DNA of 63,360 nucleotides, taken from Catenulispora pinistramenti (GTDB lineage Bacteria; Actinomycetota; Actinomycetes; Streptomycetales; Catenulisporaceae). Below, piece after piece: positions 52,901 to 62,225 of this stretch. The notes beneath the pieces are model-generated. The model made no database searches. It had not been told where the DNA came from and worked only from the letters and a program-made list of their open reading frames with translations. Positions within the stretch are counted from its first letter, which is position 1, and the number at the start of each line of letters is the position of its first letter. The stretch is from positions 1-63,360 of the forward strand of contig NZ_JAAFYZ010000034.1 of the NCBI RefSeq assembly GCF_018274385.1, given 5' to 3'. A program made the translations under genes and the position numbers.

Positions 52901-55773
52901 GGATCGTCGACCGGCGGGGACAGGATCCGCAGACCGCTGTCCGGGATGCGCTGCGCGAGCTCGGCGAGCTGCCGTACGACCCGGCGGCCGGCCCGTTGTT
53001 CCGCCCGGTGCTCGTCCGGCTCGCCGCCACCGACCACGTTCTGCTGTTCGGCATCCACCATCTGATCACGGACGGCCATTCGGCCGAGATCATCGCCGGG
53101 GATCTCCACCAGTGCTACCGAGCCGCGATCGAGGGCCGGGAGCCACGATTCGACCATCCCGCCGGCTCCGCGGCGGACGCGGCCCTCCACCCGGCGGCAT
53201 CCGCCGAGGGCCTCGAGTGGTGGCGCACCCGCCTCGGCGCGGTGCCGCCGGTGCTTCGCCTGCCGACCGATCTTCCCCGGACCCGGACGGCCGGCGCCGG
53301 GGCATCTCAGGCCATCGAGCTGGGCCCGGAGCGCTCCCAGCGGCTGCAGTCGTGGAGCGCAGGGCAGGGGGTGACGCTGTTCGCGGCGCTGCTGACCGCC
53401 TGGCAGGTTGTCCTGCGGCGCTTCTCGGGTCAGGACGAGTTCCTGGTCGGCAGCACGTTCGGGATGCGGGCGGCCGCCGACCGCGACACGGTCGGCTGCT
53501 TCGCGCAGGTGCTTCCGCTGCGCTGCTCGCTGACCGGCGGCACCGTGATCCGCGCTGCCGTGCGGGCCACCCGCGACGCACTTCTCGACGCGGCCGAGCA
53601 CCACGACGCGGACCTTGAGGAACTGCTGGCGTCGCTGAGCCCTGATCCGGCCGCCGTGCGACCGTTGATCACGGTCTCGGCGGACCTGGACAGCGAGCCG
53701 CTGTCCGAAACGGGGCTGCCGGGGCTGCGGGCCCGCGGCGCGGACGCGGGCAGCGACGGTGCCCCGTTCGAGCTCGGGCTGCACGCGTTGCGCACGGCGG
53801 AGGGACTGCGGATCCGGATCCGGTACGACGCGGGTCTGTTCGCCGCCGCGACCGTCCAACGGTTCCTCGATCATCTGTGCCTGGTCGTCGACGGGTTCGT
53901 CGACGGCGTCGAGCGGATCGGCGACCTGCCGGCCCGCACCGAGGCGGACCAGGCGCTGGCGGCTCGGCTCGGCACCGGTTTCGGTCTGCCGGGAGTCCTG
54001 ACCGACCTGCGGTCGGTGCGGCCTGCCGACTCCGACCGGCCGGCGATCGTCGACGGGGCCGTGGTCTGGAGCGGTACCGAGCTCCGCCGGGCTGCCGACG
54101 GCGTCACGGCGCGGTTGCGCACCCTCGGCGTGGGCCGCGGCGACATCGTGGCGGTGCACCTGCCCCGGGGGTTCGGATACGCGGCGGCGGCCGTGGGCAT
54201 CGTCGCCGCCGGTGCTGCCGTCCTGCCGCTAGACCCGGCTCAGCCCGGGCCGCGCCGGGCCGCGATGATCGCCGACTCCCAGCCGGTCGCCGTCGTCCGC
54301 GGCGACGGCGACGGCGCGAAGCCGACCATCGAGGCCTGCGGGGCCGGCGCCGCAGTCGGATCGGCGGCGGCGGTCGCAGTCGGATCGTCGTCGGCGGCGG
54401 TCGCACCCGACGACGAGTTCTGCCGGCTGTACACCTCCGGATCCACCGGATCGCCCAAGGGCATCCGCATCAGCCATCGCAATATGGCCGTCGTGCTCGA
54501 GGGCTTCTGCGCCGGCCTCGGCGTCACCGGTGCGGACCGGATCGCCTGGTATAGCAGCGTCGGTTTCGACGCCGCGAACATCGAGCTGTGGCCCGCGCTC
54601 GTCGCAGGGGCGGAACTGCATGTCGTCCCGGAGGAGGTGCGGCTGGATCCGCGGCGGCTGATCGCGTGGTACTGCGATGAGGGCATCACGCGCGCCTGGC
54701 TTCCCACGGCGATGGCCGAGCAGGTGATCGGGCTCGAATGGCCCGCCGGCTGCCGGCTGCGGTCGCTGGGTACCGGTGGCGAGCAGCTCAACATCCGTCC
54801 GCGCCCGGGGCTGCCGTTCACGGTCCTCAACTCCTACGGCCCGACCGAGGTAGCCGTCCTGTGCACGTGGGGCCCGGTGGATCCGGACGGTCCCGGGAAG
54901 CCTTCGCTGGGAGTGCCGACCGCGGGCGTGCGGCTGCTCGTGGGCGATCCCGACGGACGGGAGCTCCCGCCCGGGGCGGTCGGTGAACTTCATGTCGGCG
55001 GTGATCAGGTGGCACTCGGCTACCACGGCGCCGAGCCGGACGCCGATCGGTTCCGGACCGACCGGGACGGCCGCCGCTGGTACCGGACCGGTGATCTGGT
55101 GCGGTGGGGCGCGGACGGGAACCTCCACTTCCACGGCCGGACCGACGGACAGGTCAAGATCCGCGGCGTGCGCGTGGAGCCGGGCGAGTGCACTCCGGCG
55201 GTCGCCGCCCTGCCGGGCGTGCGGGCCGCGCGTGTGATCGGGACGGTCGATCCGAAGAGCGGGCACGGCCGGCTTACTTGCTTCGTGCAGCCGGGAGAGC
55301 CCGTCGCCGACGAAGCCGGGCAGATCAGAGCCTGGCGGCGGCAGTTGCGGGCGACGTTGCCACGTCCGATGGTCCCGGACGACTGGCAGCTGGTCTCCAG
55401 CCTTCCGCTCGGGGTCTCGGGGAAGTGGGATCCCGGCGCGATGGTTCCGGCTGACCGCCCCGCCGAAGCCGACGCACCGGCCGATGCACCACAGACACAG
55501 ACCGACGGCGGCAGTCGTCGCGAGGCCGTGCGCGAGCTCTGGGCCGACGTGCTGGGTGTGGGGGTCTCCGCGGTCGGGGACGACGCAGACCTCTTCGATC
55601 TCGGCGGGCACTCGATCACCGCGATCAAGCTGCTGAGCCGGTTCCGTTCCGAGTTCGGGATCGACGTCTCGGTGAGCGACTTCTTCGCCGATCCGACGGT
55701 GGCGGCCATGGCGGATCTCGCTCTCGACGCCTCCGGCACCGAGCTGCACGGTCGCGTCCGAGGGACAGTGTGA
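46984..55773 (+). CDS. Hybrid PKS-NRPS: KS-AT-ACP-AMT-LLM-C-A-PCP
   Basis: 2929 residues from the GTG at 46984. Domains by motif: KS 4-430 (Cys180 in TACSSS, His316 in EAHGTGT, His356 in KGNIGH); AT about 550-860 (Ser644 in GHSVG, later AFHS, suggesting malonyl-CoA); ACP with Ser952 (GADSLQ); class III aminotransferase about 1050-1500 (Lys1336 in STYGKAVGGG); luciferase-like monooxygenase about 1520-1860; condensation about 1890-2320 (HHLITDG, His2025-Asp2030); adenylation about 2340-2820 (LYTSGSTGSPKG, SYGPTE, RTGD); PCP with Ser2877 (LGGHS). No KR, DH or TE is present. The chain would be extended once, the beta-ketone transaminated to a beta-amine, possibly oxidised, then joined to an amino acid. 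By-eye adenylation code D-A-I-A-G-G-S-V-L-K matches no specificity I know. Confidence 0.93.
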   Translation: MNRAVAIIGTAFRFPGADTAEQFWQTIRDGAVHIRRFTEDDFARAGVPEQDYREPDFVGSSALLDGIAQFDAEYFGISGREAEVTDPQQRLLLECCHHALEDAGYAQPQPGTRVGVYASTGYRLYTMQNYLANNLTVAGWSPDWASGKQVQVGNAPDFAAARVAFRLGLTGPAMSVQTACSSSLVSVHLAARALIAEDADLAVVGSAALHLPQVSGHRHMPGSTISPTGGLRPFDADADGTVGGNGVAAVVLKRLDDALAAGDAIRAVIIGSDVSNDGAGKRGFAAPGVDGQREAAVRALRDAGVPAESIGYLEAHGTGTVKGDPIEYEALSSAYRSSSGATGFCELGTIKGNIGHLDACAGLAALIKAVLVLEHGEIPLLAGHTRINPTIAAADGPFTISPRSRPWPQTGGPRRAAVHSVGMGGTNAHVILQEAPPPAARRADAAPVAVLPLSAHTDGALRDVAEAYRRALTESSTGDQSSADRSRSADVVTTAALGRRHRRHRLVLLGSGSEDFAGAVDDWLEHGATAAHASGSRWLSGSVPEGPADARVTFLFSGQGGPHAGMARELAERFPVFRHALDDCDQAYRAAGGDSLLPDLLGLDKPAARWGTDIAQPAIFAFQTSLVRLWADLGVAPHIVAGHSVGEYAALCAAGALDIADGMRLTAARGRLMAGTTHGRMAAVFADRSLVESLAVVWPGVELAVSNGTAHHVIAGTPEAVAIALRQCDGDGVPWTDLLVDRAFHSSLLDPVLAGFAAVARGAAFGPTTVPFVSGLDGVVRPAGWTPDAEYLVRQARDPVRFDEVLARLGDAGAHGSALLLEIGPDAVLTGLARRALPAGPPAVASQTPKRRLDTFWSALGRLWCDGVEVDWGRLLADCQGRRIPLPTYPFRRTRHWVGPPPPAEFEHRGSTVHRAEDAVLDRLTAIAARHLGCRPAEVGADRPFVGLGADSLQLIGMVKDLEHEFGVRIALRELLEEFGTPALAAELVRSRRSDPDPGGSGTDGGGSGTGVQIRLPAPAPAPEAAGLPVAPGSPASHGPHVVLDADSGMTATAEASQRRHIDELTRRFVGRMPTSKELAQRHRRVLADSRAVVGFRRGSKEMLYPIAAQSAHGSRLVDVDGNSYVDITMGFGALLLGHEPEPVAEAVREHLARGVRLGPRSADTGEVAQLIADLTGHERIAFAASGTEANSAALRLARNATGRDKVVMFSGSYHGHIDSVLGRRVGHGAERGTVPVSPGIPLSAVAELIVLEYGSPESLQAIEALGESVAAVIVEPVQCRNPRLRPIGFVRRLRELTRRLGIALIFDEMLTGFRPHQRGAQDLYGVVPDLSTYGKAVGGGYPIGVIAGSSDVMDGVDGGFWQYGDDSVPPRDTTFFGGTYMQHPVSMAAAKAVLTHLVEEGPALQEGLNARTDRLAGTLNAFFAEHEYPLELDHHGSMFRFRHKADLDLLYHHLVLRGVYVWEWRSFYLSTAHTDDDVDRVVEAVTGSLTELRDAGFFPSSKVHAAPRRAAPAEQLRRAPDFSVYFFGSHRRQDSARDEYALLTETVRFADDHGFHAAWLPERHFHEFGALFPSPSVLASALSQQTSRIRLNAGSVVLPLHDPIRVAEEWSVVDNLSGGRVSIGCASGWHSDDFALYPDRFQGRRELTMEYVGQLRTLWSGGSLTRLTGNGSELEVRLHPRPVQDLPPMFLATGGDRDSFERAARNDLGVVTNLARQSLEELAENIGHYRKIRGEAGLDPEAGRVAVLLHTYLADDHDRARSEAFGPMGEYLRSSLFMRSSAPATGAIDSGSLPDEDLDYLFGEAYARYCDDRALIGSPESCAGMVDKLRAAGVDELAALVDFGMTPERLRSSMALLAELRLRFHPETEPAGPVVPAVEAATQPATAVPVTRTAPATAIQRRLWRACQLTESSAYQEVQAARFDGLLDAAALRTAVRMLITRHDGLRTVFRADNQDGGLQQYIRPDPQVDLRIVDRRGQDPQTAVRDALRELGELPYDPAAGPLFRPVLVRLAATDHVLLFGIHHLITDGHSAEIIAGDLHQCYRAAIEGREPRFDHPAGSAADAALHPAASAEGLEWWRTRLGAVPPVLRLPTDLPRTRTAGAGASQAIELGPERSQRLQSWSAGQGVTLFAALLTAWQVVLRRFSGQDEFLVGSTFGMRAAADRDTVGCFAQVLPLRCSLTGGTVIRAAVRATRDALLDAAEHHDADLEELLASLSPDPAAVRPLITVSADLDSEPLSETGLPGLRARGADAGSDGAPFELGLHALRTAEGLRIRIRYDAGLFAAATVQRFLDHLCLVVDGFVDGVERIGDLPARTEADQALAARLGTGFGLPGVLTDLRSVRPADSDRPAIVDGAVVWSGTELRRAADGVTARLRTLGVGRGDIVAVHLPRGFGYAAAAVGIVAAGAAVLPLDPAQPGPRRAAMIADSQPVAVVRGDGDGAKPTIEACGAGAAVGSAAAVAVGSSSAAVAPDDEFCRLYTSGSTGSPKGIRISHRNMAVVLEGFCAGLGVTGADRIAWYSSVGFDAANIELWPALVAGAELHVVPEEVRLDPRRLIAWYCDEGITRAWLPTAMAEQVIGLEWPAGCRLRSLGTGGEQLNIRPRPGLPFTVLNSYGPTEVAVLCTWGPVDPDGPGKPSLGVPTAGVRLLVGDPDGRELPPGAVGELHVGGDQVALGYHGAEPDADRFRTDRDGRRWYRTGDLVRWGADGNLHFHGRTDGQVKIRGVRVEPGECTPAVAALPGVRAARVIGTVDPKSGHGRLTCFVQPGEPVADEAGQIRAWRRQLRATLPRPMVPDDWQLVSSLPLGVSGKWDPGAMVPADRPAEADAPADAPQTQTDGGSRREAVRELWADVLGVGVSAVGDDADLFDLGGHSITAIKLLSRFRSEFGIDVSVSDFFADPTVAAMADLALDASGTELHGRVRGTV

Positions 55774-57314
55774 TGGAGACGACCGCCGAGGAGTTCCTCG
55801 ACCGGCTGCGTGCCCTCGACGTCCGGCTGGAGCCGTCGGGCGACGGCGGCCTGCGCTACGACGCCCCGGCGGGCGCCCTCACCGGCGAGCTGCTGACCCA
55901 GCTGCGCCGGCGGCGCGGCGGCCTGCTGGCATGTCTCGGGGGGCCGCCGGACCGGCTGCCCGAAGTCGTCGCCTCCGAGGCGGCCACCGTCCAGCAGGCG
56001 GGGCTGGCCGCCTACAGCCGCGACGCGCCGCTCCCGCACGTCCTGAACGTGGGAACCAAGATGACGATCACCGGCCATCTGGACCCGGTGGCGTTGGAGA
56101 CCGCGCTGGCCGCGCTCGTCGCCCGGCACGAGGGGATGCGGACGCGGATCGTGTCCGACGGCTCCGACGGGGCGGGCTGGCGCCAGGACGTCCTGGCGCC
56201 GGTGGCCCGGACGCTTCCGGTGGAGGATCTCTCGGACCTGAACGAGGCGGCGTGCGCCGCACGGGTCGCCGAGATCTGCCGGGAGGAGGTGAACAAGCCG
56301 TTCGACATCGGCGTCAGCACAGAGCCCAGATTCCGTCTGCTCCGCCTGGCCTCGGAATGCTGGGTCTTGCTCAACACCGTCCACCACGTCGCCACCGACG
56401 GCTGGTCGTTCACGGTCCAGCAGCGGGACCTCGCCGAGCTGTACCGGGCCGCGCTCACCGGCACCCCGTCCGGTCTGGCGGAAGTGTGGGCGCAGCCGCG
56501 CGACTACGCGCGCCGACAGCTCGAATGGCCGCTGGACCCGGCCACCGTGGAACACCGCCTGGACTACTGGCGCGGCGTTCTGGACGGCAGTCCGCTCCGC
56601 ATCGACCTGCCGACCGACCGGCCCCGCGGCGACGGGTCGGTGCCGATGACAGGTCGCGGGCGCACCTCGGCCTCCGCCATGCCGGGGGCGACGCGGGCGG
56701 CCGTCGAGGCGCTGGCCCGCGCCCGACGCACCACGCCGTTCGGTGTCACCGCGGCCGCGGGCGCCGTCCTGCTGGCCGGCCTGACCGGTCAGCGCGACCT
56801 CGTGATGCAGTTCCCGTACGCGAACCGCGACGACGAGATCTTCGCCGACACGGTGATGTTCTCGGCGACGAGCCTGGCCCTGCGCCTGCGTCTGGACCGC
56901 GCACCGGCCTTCGCGGACCTGGTGGATCAGGCGTCCCGGGCGGTGTGGGGAGCCATCGACAACCTGCTGCCCCTCGGCAGGATCCTCGCCGATCTCAAGG
57001 AGCACGGGGTGCCGGACGTCCCGGAACGCTTCCGGGTCATCGCCGTCCATCAGAACTCGATCGAACTGGGCATCGACCTGCCGGGCCTCACCGTCGTGAC
57101 CGAGGACCTGCCGACCGACACGGCCCGCGCCGACCTGACGTTCGGTGTGGCCCCGTACCCGGATCCGGCCGACGGCTACCGCGTCTTCGCAGAGCACCCG
57201 CTCGATCTCTGGGATGCCGAGACGGTCGACGAGTGGATGCGCACGTACGCCGCCATCGTCGCCAAAGCCTGTCGCGCGCCGGACACGCCGCTGGAGCATC
57301 TCGTGCTCGAAGCC

Positions 57315-58492
<1,178 letters not shown>

Positions 58493-59103
58493 GGGCTCTT
58501 CAGGATGCGGATTCCCTCGTCGGCGGAAATGGGGTCGAAGCTGTCGGTGAACTTGGTGTCGCGATCCCGGATCAGGAACTTGAGCCTCTTTCCCCGCTCG
58601 GCCAGATCCATCACGACATTACGGGCGGCCTGGGTCGTCCACTCTCCGGTCGGATGGGCTGTCACCCCGGCTAGGTGCGCCCGGCGGGTCCCGTGCTCGA
58701 TGAGGGCCAGGGCGTACAGGCGTTTCAGGCCGATCGTGTCCACATGCACGAAGTCGATCGCGAGGATGCGGTGGGCCTGCATGGTGAGGAACTGCTTCCA
58801 CGTCGGACCCGACCGCCGCGGCGCCGGATCGACCCCGGCCGCGTTTAGGATCTCCCACACCGTCGAGGACGCGATCTGGTGGCCGAGCTTGACCAGTTCG
58901 CCCTGGATTCGGCGATGGCCCCACATCGGACAATCTTTAGCCATCGTGAGCACAAGTTTCTTGACCGCTGCGGCGGTCGGTGGCCTGCCGGGTTTTCGCC
59001 GGGCGCTGTAGTCCCACTTGCGAGCAACCAGCCGGCGGTGCCAGGCCAACAGCGTCGCCGGACTGACTGGGGACACCTCAGCCCATCGCCGGCGCGGAAT
59101 CAA
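58493..59103 (-). pseudogene. Truncated rve-type transposase of another IS
   Basis: A frame from about 59103 (homology extends a little upstream as FWFAALSSLIPRRRW) carries PATLLAWHRRLVARKW, MWGHRRIQGELVKLGH, ILAIDFVHVDTIGLKRL and FLIRDRDTKFTDSF. It ends at the border of the 57315-58492 IS, losing the catalytic Glu region. It belongs to the same broad class but is clearly a different element. 59104-59300 is probably its remaining end sequence. Confidence 0.82.
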
Positions 59104-59303
59104 CGATGAGAGTGCCGCGAACCAGAACCTGTCGGCCGACTCGTAACGGACCCTGACGATCTGACAGCCCAGGTCACAGGCCCGATCGTATTTCCGAGCC
59201 CTACAGGACGGACCCGTGACCAGCGTGGAAGGTCTTCTCGGCCCTTCGGCCCAGGCTCGCCAGCGTGTGTGATTGCGAGTCCGAACTAGGTTAGGTAGAT
59301 TGA

Positions 59304-59330
59304 ATCTATGTAGATTGTAGCTACATAGAT
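59304..59330 (+). promoter_or_regulatory. 10-bp palindrome just before the ATPase gene
   Basis: ATCTATGTAG (59304-59313) and its reverse complement CTACATAGAT (59321-59330) with a 7-nt spacer. A related TAGATTGAATCTA lies just left (59297-59309). The stretch is strikingly AT-rich and directly abuts the ribosome site GGAGG, so it can work as an operator or an RNA stem controlling translation. Confidence 0.6.
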
Positions 59331-59341
59331 GGAGGATGGCC

Positions 59342-60805
59342 GTGCCGGGTTTCGTGGGGCGTGACGTCGAGCTGGCGCTGCTGCGTAAGCGACTTGACCG
59401 GATAGCTCAGACGGGGTCGGGGGTGGCGGTCGCGATCCGGGGGCGTCGGCAGGTTGGCAAGTCACGATTGGTGCAGGAGTTTTGCGACGAGGCGGGGGTG
59501 CCCTATTTCTATTTCACCGCGACCAAGGGAGCCTCGGCGGTCGAGGCGGTGGCCGCGTTCATCGGTGAGTTGAAGACCACGCCCGTGCCCCAGGATCGGG
59601 ACCTGGTGCCGGACGCGGGTCCGGGAAACTGGCCCGATGCTTTCCGGATCCTGGCCTCGGTGCTGCCTGCCGGGCCGGTGGTGGTGGTGATCGACGAGCT
59701 GCCGTGGCTGGCCGAGCAGGATGAACTGTTCGACGGGGCGCTACAGACTGCCTGGGACCGGTTGCTGTCGACCAGGCCTGTGCTGTTGCTTCTGCTGGGT
59801 AGCGACATCCACATGATGGAACGGCTGACCGCCTACGACCGTCCGTTTTTCGGCCGCGCCGATCAGCTGGTCCTGGGGCCGTTGAACCCGGCCGAGACAG
59901 CCGACGCGACAGGTCTGGCCGATGCTGACGCCATCGATGCCCACCTGGTGTCCGGAGGACTACCGGGGATCCTGAGGGCCTGGCCGCATGGGATGCCGGC
60001 GCTGGAGTTCATCCGCACCGAGTGCGCCGATCCGGCCTCCCCGCTGTTCGGGGTGCCGGAGGCCACACTGATGGCCGAGTTCCCGGTGCCGGATGTGGCG
60101 CGGAGGATCCTGGAAGCAGTCGGCGGCGGGGATCGTACCCATGCAAACATCGCCGCCACCGCCGGCAGCCGCTCCGGTGCCCTGCCGTCCGGCACCCTGT
60201 CGCCGTTGTTGGGCCGATTGGTCGAGCAGAAGCAGGTTCTGGCTCTGGACCAGCCGCTGTCGACCCAGGCCGGAAAGCCGGGACTGTACCGGGTGGCCGA
60301 CAGCAACCTGCGGTTGTACCTAGCGGCGCTGCGCTCCGCGGCCGAACAAGTGCGGCGTGGTCGCCCCGAAGCGGCGTTCGCGCTGGTGCAACGACGCTGG
60401 CCGACCTGGCGCGGCCGGGCTGTCGAGCCGTTGATCCGCGAGTCACTGCTGCTGGCGGCCTCCGGCGAGGCCCTGGAGTGCCCGGATGTCGAAGCCGTGG
60501 GCGGATGGTGGAACCGGCGGTTCGATCCCGAGGTCGACCTGGTCGGCGCAGACCGGGGCCCCGTCGCCGGAAGGTTGTACTTCGTGGGTTCGGTGAAATG
60601 GCTCACCGGTGCCTTCGACCACCGCGATCTCGCAGCGCTGCATCGTGCGGCAACCGAGATCCCGGGATACGCCGAATCAGACGTCAAACTGGTGGTCGCA
60701 TCTCTCGGCGGGATCATCGACGGCCTCGGTCTGGACCGAGCCCGCGGTGACATCGTGTGGAGGTCCGCCGACGTCGTAGGCGCATGGAATCGCGATGCAG
60801 GCTGA
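59342..60805 (+). CDS. AAA ATPase with DUF234-type C-terminus
   Basis: 487 residues. The GTG at 59342 is preferred over the ATG at 59336 because GGAGG (59331-59335) touches that ATG but is 6 nt from the GTG. The N-terminus PGFVGRDVELALL is the archaeal-ATPase-like lead, GRRQVGKSRL the Walker A and VVVVIDELPWLAEQ the Walker B; SDIHMMERLT is sensor-like. The C-terminal third has a winged-helix part and a nuclease-like strand pair (FDPEVDLVGAD, then YFVGSVKW) matching the PD-(D/E)xK-like DUF234 region. Such ATPases are typical cargo of mobile elements; defence or toxin roles have been proposed for relatives. It lies just inside attR. Confidence 0.8.
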   Translation: MPGFVGRDVELALLRKRLDRIAQTGSGVAVAIRGRRQVGKSRLVQEFCDEAGVPYFYFTATKGASAVEAVAAFIGELKTTPVPQDRDLVPDAGPGNWPDAFRILASVLPAGPVVVVIDELPWLAEQDELFDGALQTAWDRLLSTRPVLLLLLGSDIHMMERLTAYDRPFFGRADQLVLGPLNPAETADATGLADADAIDAHLVSGGLPGILRAWPHGMPALEFIRTECADPASPLFGVPEATLMAEFPVPDVARRILEAVGGGDRTHANIAATAGSRSGALPSGTLSPLLGRLVEQKQVLALDQPLSTQAGKPGLYRVADSNLRLYLAALRSAAEQVRRGRPEAAFALVQRRWPTWRGRAVEPLIRESLLLAASGEALECPDVEAVGGWWNRRFDPEVDLVGADRGPVAGRLYFVGSVKWLTGAFDHRDLAALHRAATEIPGYAESDVKLVVASLGGIIDGLGLDRARGDIVWRSADVVGAWNRDAG

Positions 60806-60812
60806 CCGGCGG

Positions 60813-60845
60813 TGGTCCAGGGACGGTCCAGGGCCGGCACTGGAC
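60813..60845. repeat. Right subterminal repeats, candidate integrase arm sites
   Basis: TGGTCCAGGG at 60813 and CGGTCCAGGG at 60824 repeat with an 11-bp period, and CACTGGAC lies at 60838-60845. These are the same words found inside the left end at 533-589. Confidence 0.55.
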
Positions 60846-60961
60846 CAGATCACCCTCGAATGGCACTCGATGACAGCGGCGGCTTGATGGATGTGGACAG
60901 ACCGGCACGGATTGGCCCAGGTCGACCTCAGATGACGGCCTGATGGTCGACAACCTCGGTG

Positions 60962-61004
60962 CTTCTAATCCGATGGTCGCAGGTTCGAATCCTGCCGGGG
61001 GCAC
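60962..61004 (+). repeat. attR core, 43-bp copy of the tRNA-Arg 3' half
   Basis: Identical to 435-477. The 5' half of a tRNA is not present upstream, so this is the displaced original 3' end of the host tRNA gene, marking the right border of the island. Confidence 0.93.
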
Positions 61005-61012
61005 CGCGCCCG

Positions 61013-61044
61013 AACCCCAGGCTCATATGTTGACCTGGGGTTTT
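61013..61044 (+). terminator. Original terminator of the host tRNA-Arg gene
   Basis: 9-bp arms AACCCCAGG (61013-61021) and CCTGGGGTT (61034-61042), followed by TT. It lies 9 nt beyond attR, the position where a tRNA terminator would have been before insertion. The remaining bases up to 61310 hold only short CTCGAG and GTGATGACGG repeats. Confidence 0.75.
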
Positions 61045-61310
61045 ACGTTTCCTTGACTCGAGCACTCGAGTCGACTCGAGTCGTAAAGTCGTTGAAACGG
61101 CCCCGTGTGATGACGGTGTGATGACGGCCGTAGCGACTCCGTATGGTGACGGCCTGTTTTTCGTGGTGCCGCCGTGTCACTCATTCTCCGCAGGGCAGGT
61201 GCTCGCCACCCGTTCGGGTCCCCTCAGGGGCCGAGCCTTCTGACTTTTGTCGGCGGCCCCCGCCTTCGGAGCGTTAGTTGTTCGCCTGCGATGGCTCCAT
61301 GACGTTCTGT

Positions 61311-62213
61311 TCAGAGCGCGAGCCATTGGGACGAGCGGTCGCTGGCGCGGATCCCTGAGAACCGCTGCTGCAGGAATGTGAAGTATCGTTGGTCCGCGCT
61401 GGCGCGGCGGAGCGGTCCGGTGAGCTGCATCATGTCGCGCATGTGCATGAGTGCTTCATAGCCTGGGGAGTGAGCCAGGTCGTAGCCGTATTCGGCCGCG
61501 AAGGCGCTCTTCCAAGCGTTGTCACGGCCGTACCTGCGCACGGCGTGCCAGGTCGGCACTAGGTCTACTTCACGAGGCCCGTGGCTGACCCAGTCCCAGT
61601 CGCCGAGCAGCAGGCCGTGGGGGCGGCTGTTCGCGAGCAGGTTTCCCGCCCACGCATCTGCGTGGACGAGGCCTGGTGGGAGTTGCCACTCGATGGCGGT
61701 GAGTTGTTCGCGTACCTTGACGATCTCCTGCTTGAGCCATGCGACATCGTCGCGGGCCAGCACCGTCTCGGGCACGGACTCAGCGAGCGCGCCCTCCAGC
61801 GAGGTCAACGCGACCCAGGACGGAAGGTGCACTGGGATGGCGTCGTCGATCGTGTGGAGCCGATGCAGCAGCGCAGCGAGATCGGTCGATGAGTACTTCA
61901 GCTCGACTGGTTGCTCATGGAACTCCCAGAAGCTGGCTACCGATCCGCATTCGAGTGCGACTGGTTCGACGGTTCCAAGCGGCGCAGTAGCGGGGAATCC
62001 GTGGGACTGCACCAGCCAGCGGGTCACCGCCTGAGTCAGCCGGACCTGTTCGAGGTCAGCGGGCCCCACGGTGATGCGGATGACCGCCTCTGCACTCGGC
62101 AGGTAGTAGATGGCGTTGCTGTAGTGGTGGATCAGTCGCGCATCAGCAGGGTCTATTCCGGCGCTGGCGCAGGCTGCGACGAGCTGGGCCTGAAGGTCGT
62201 CGTCGTTGGTCAA
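61311..62213 (-). CDS. APH-family phosphotransferase
   Basis: 300 residues of the aminoglycoside phosphotransferase/choline-kinase fold. AVIRITVGPADLEQV is an N-lobe strand, LVHADAWAGNLLANS the catalytic loop (HxDxxxxN) and LLLGDWDWVSHGPREVDL the metal-binding Asp region. The expected N-lobe Lys is not obvious (Arg in its place), so kinase activity is uncertain. It lies outside the island with an XRE-TPR-type gene 12 bp upstream, a host pair common in Streptomyces. Confidence 0.8.
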   Translation of the reverse strand: MTNDDDLQAQLVAACASAGIDPADARLIHHYSNAIYYLPSAEAVIRITVGPADLEQVRLTQAVTRWLVQSHGFPATAPLGTVEPVALECGSVASFWEFHEQPVELKYSSTDLAALLHRLHTIDDAIPVHLPSWVALTSLEGALAESVPETVLARDDVAWLKQEIVKVREQLTAIEWQLPPGLVHADAWAGNLLANSRPHGLLLGDWDWVSHGPREVDLVPTWHAVRRYGRDNAWKSAFAAEYGYDLAHSPGYEALMHMRDMMQLTGPLRRASADQRYFTFLQQRFSGIRASDRSSQWLAL

Positions 62214-62225
62214 GCCGCCGTGCTC

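Noticed and set aside
60962-61004. A second tRNA gene
   Set aside because: Only the 3' half is present; there is no acceptor 5' strand or D-arm upstream, so it is an attachment-site remnant.
61056-61140. CTCGAG and GTGATGACGG repeats as a CRISPR-like or origin array
   Set aside because: Only two or three short copies without regular spacers; no cas or rep gene nearby.
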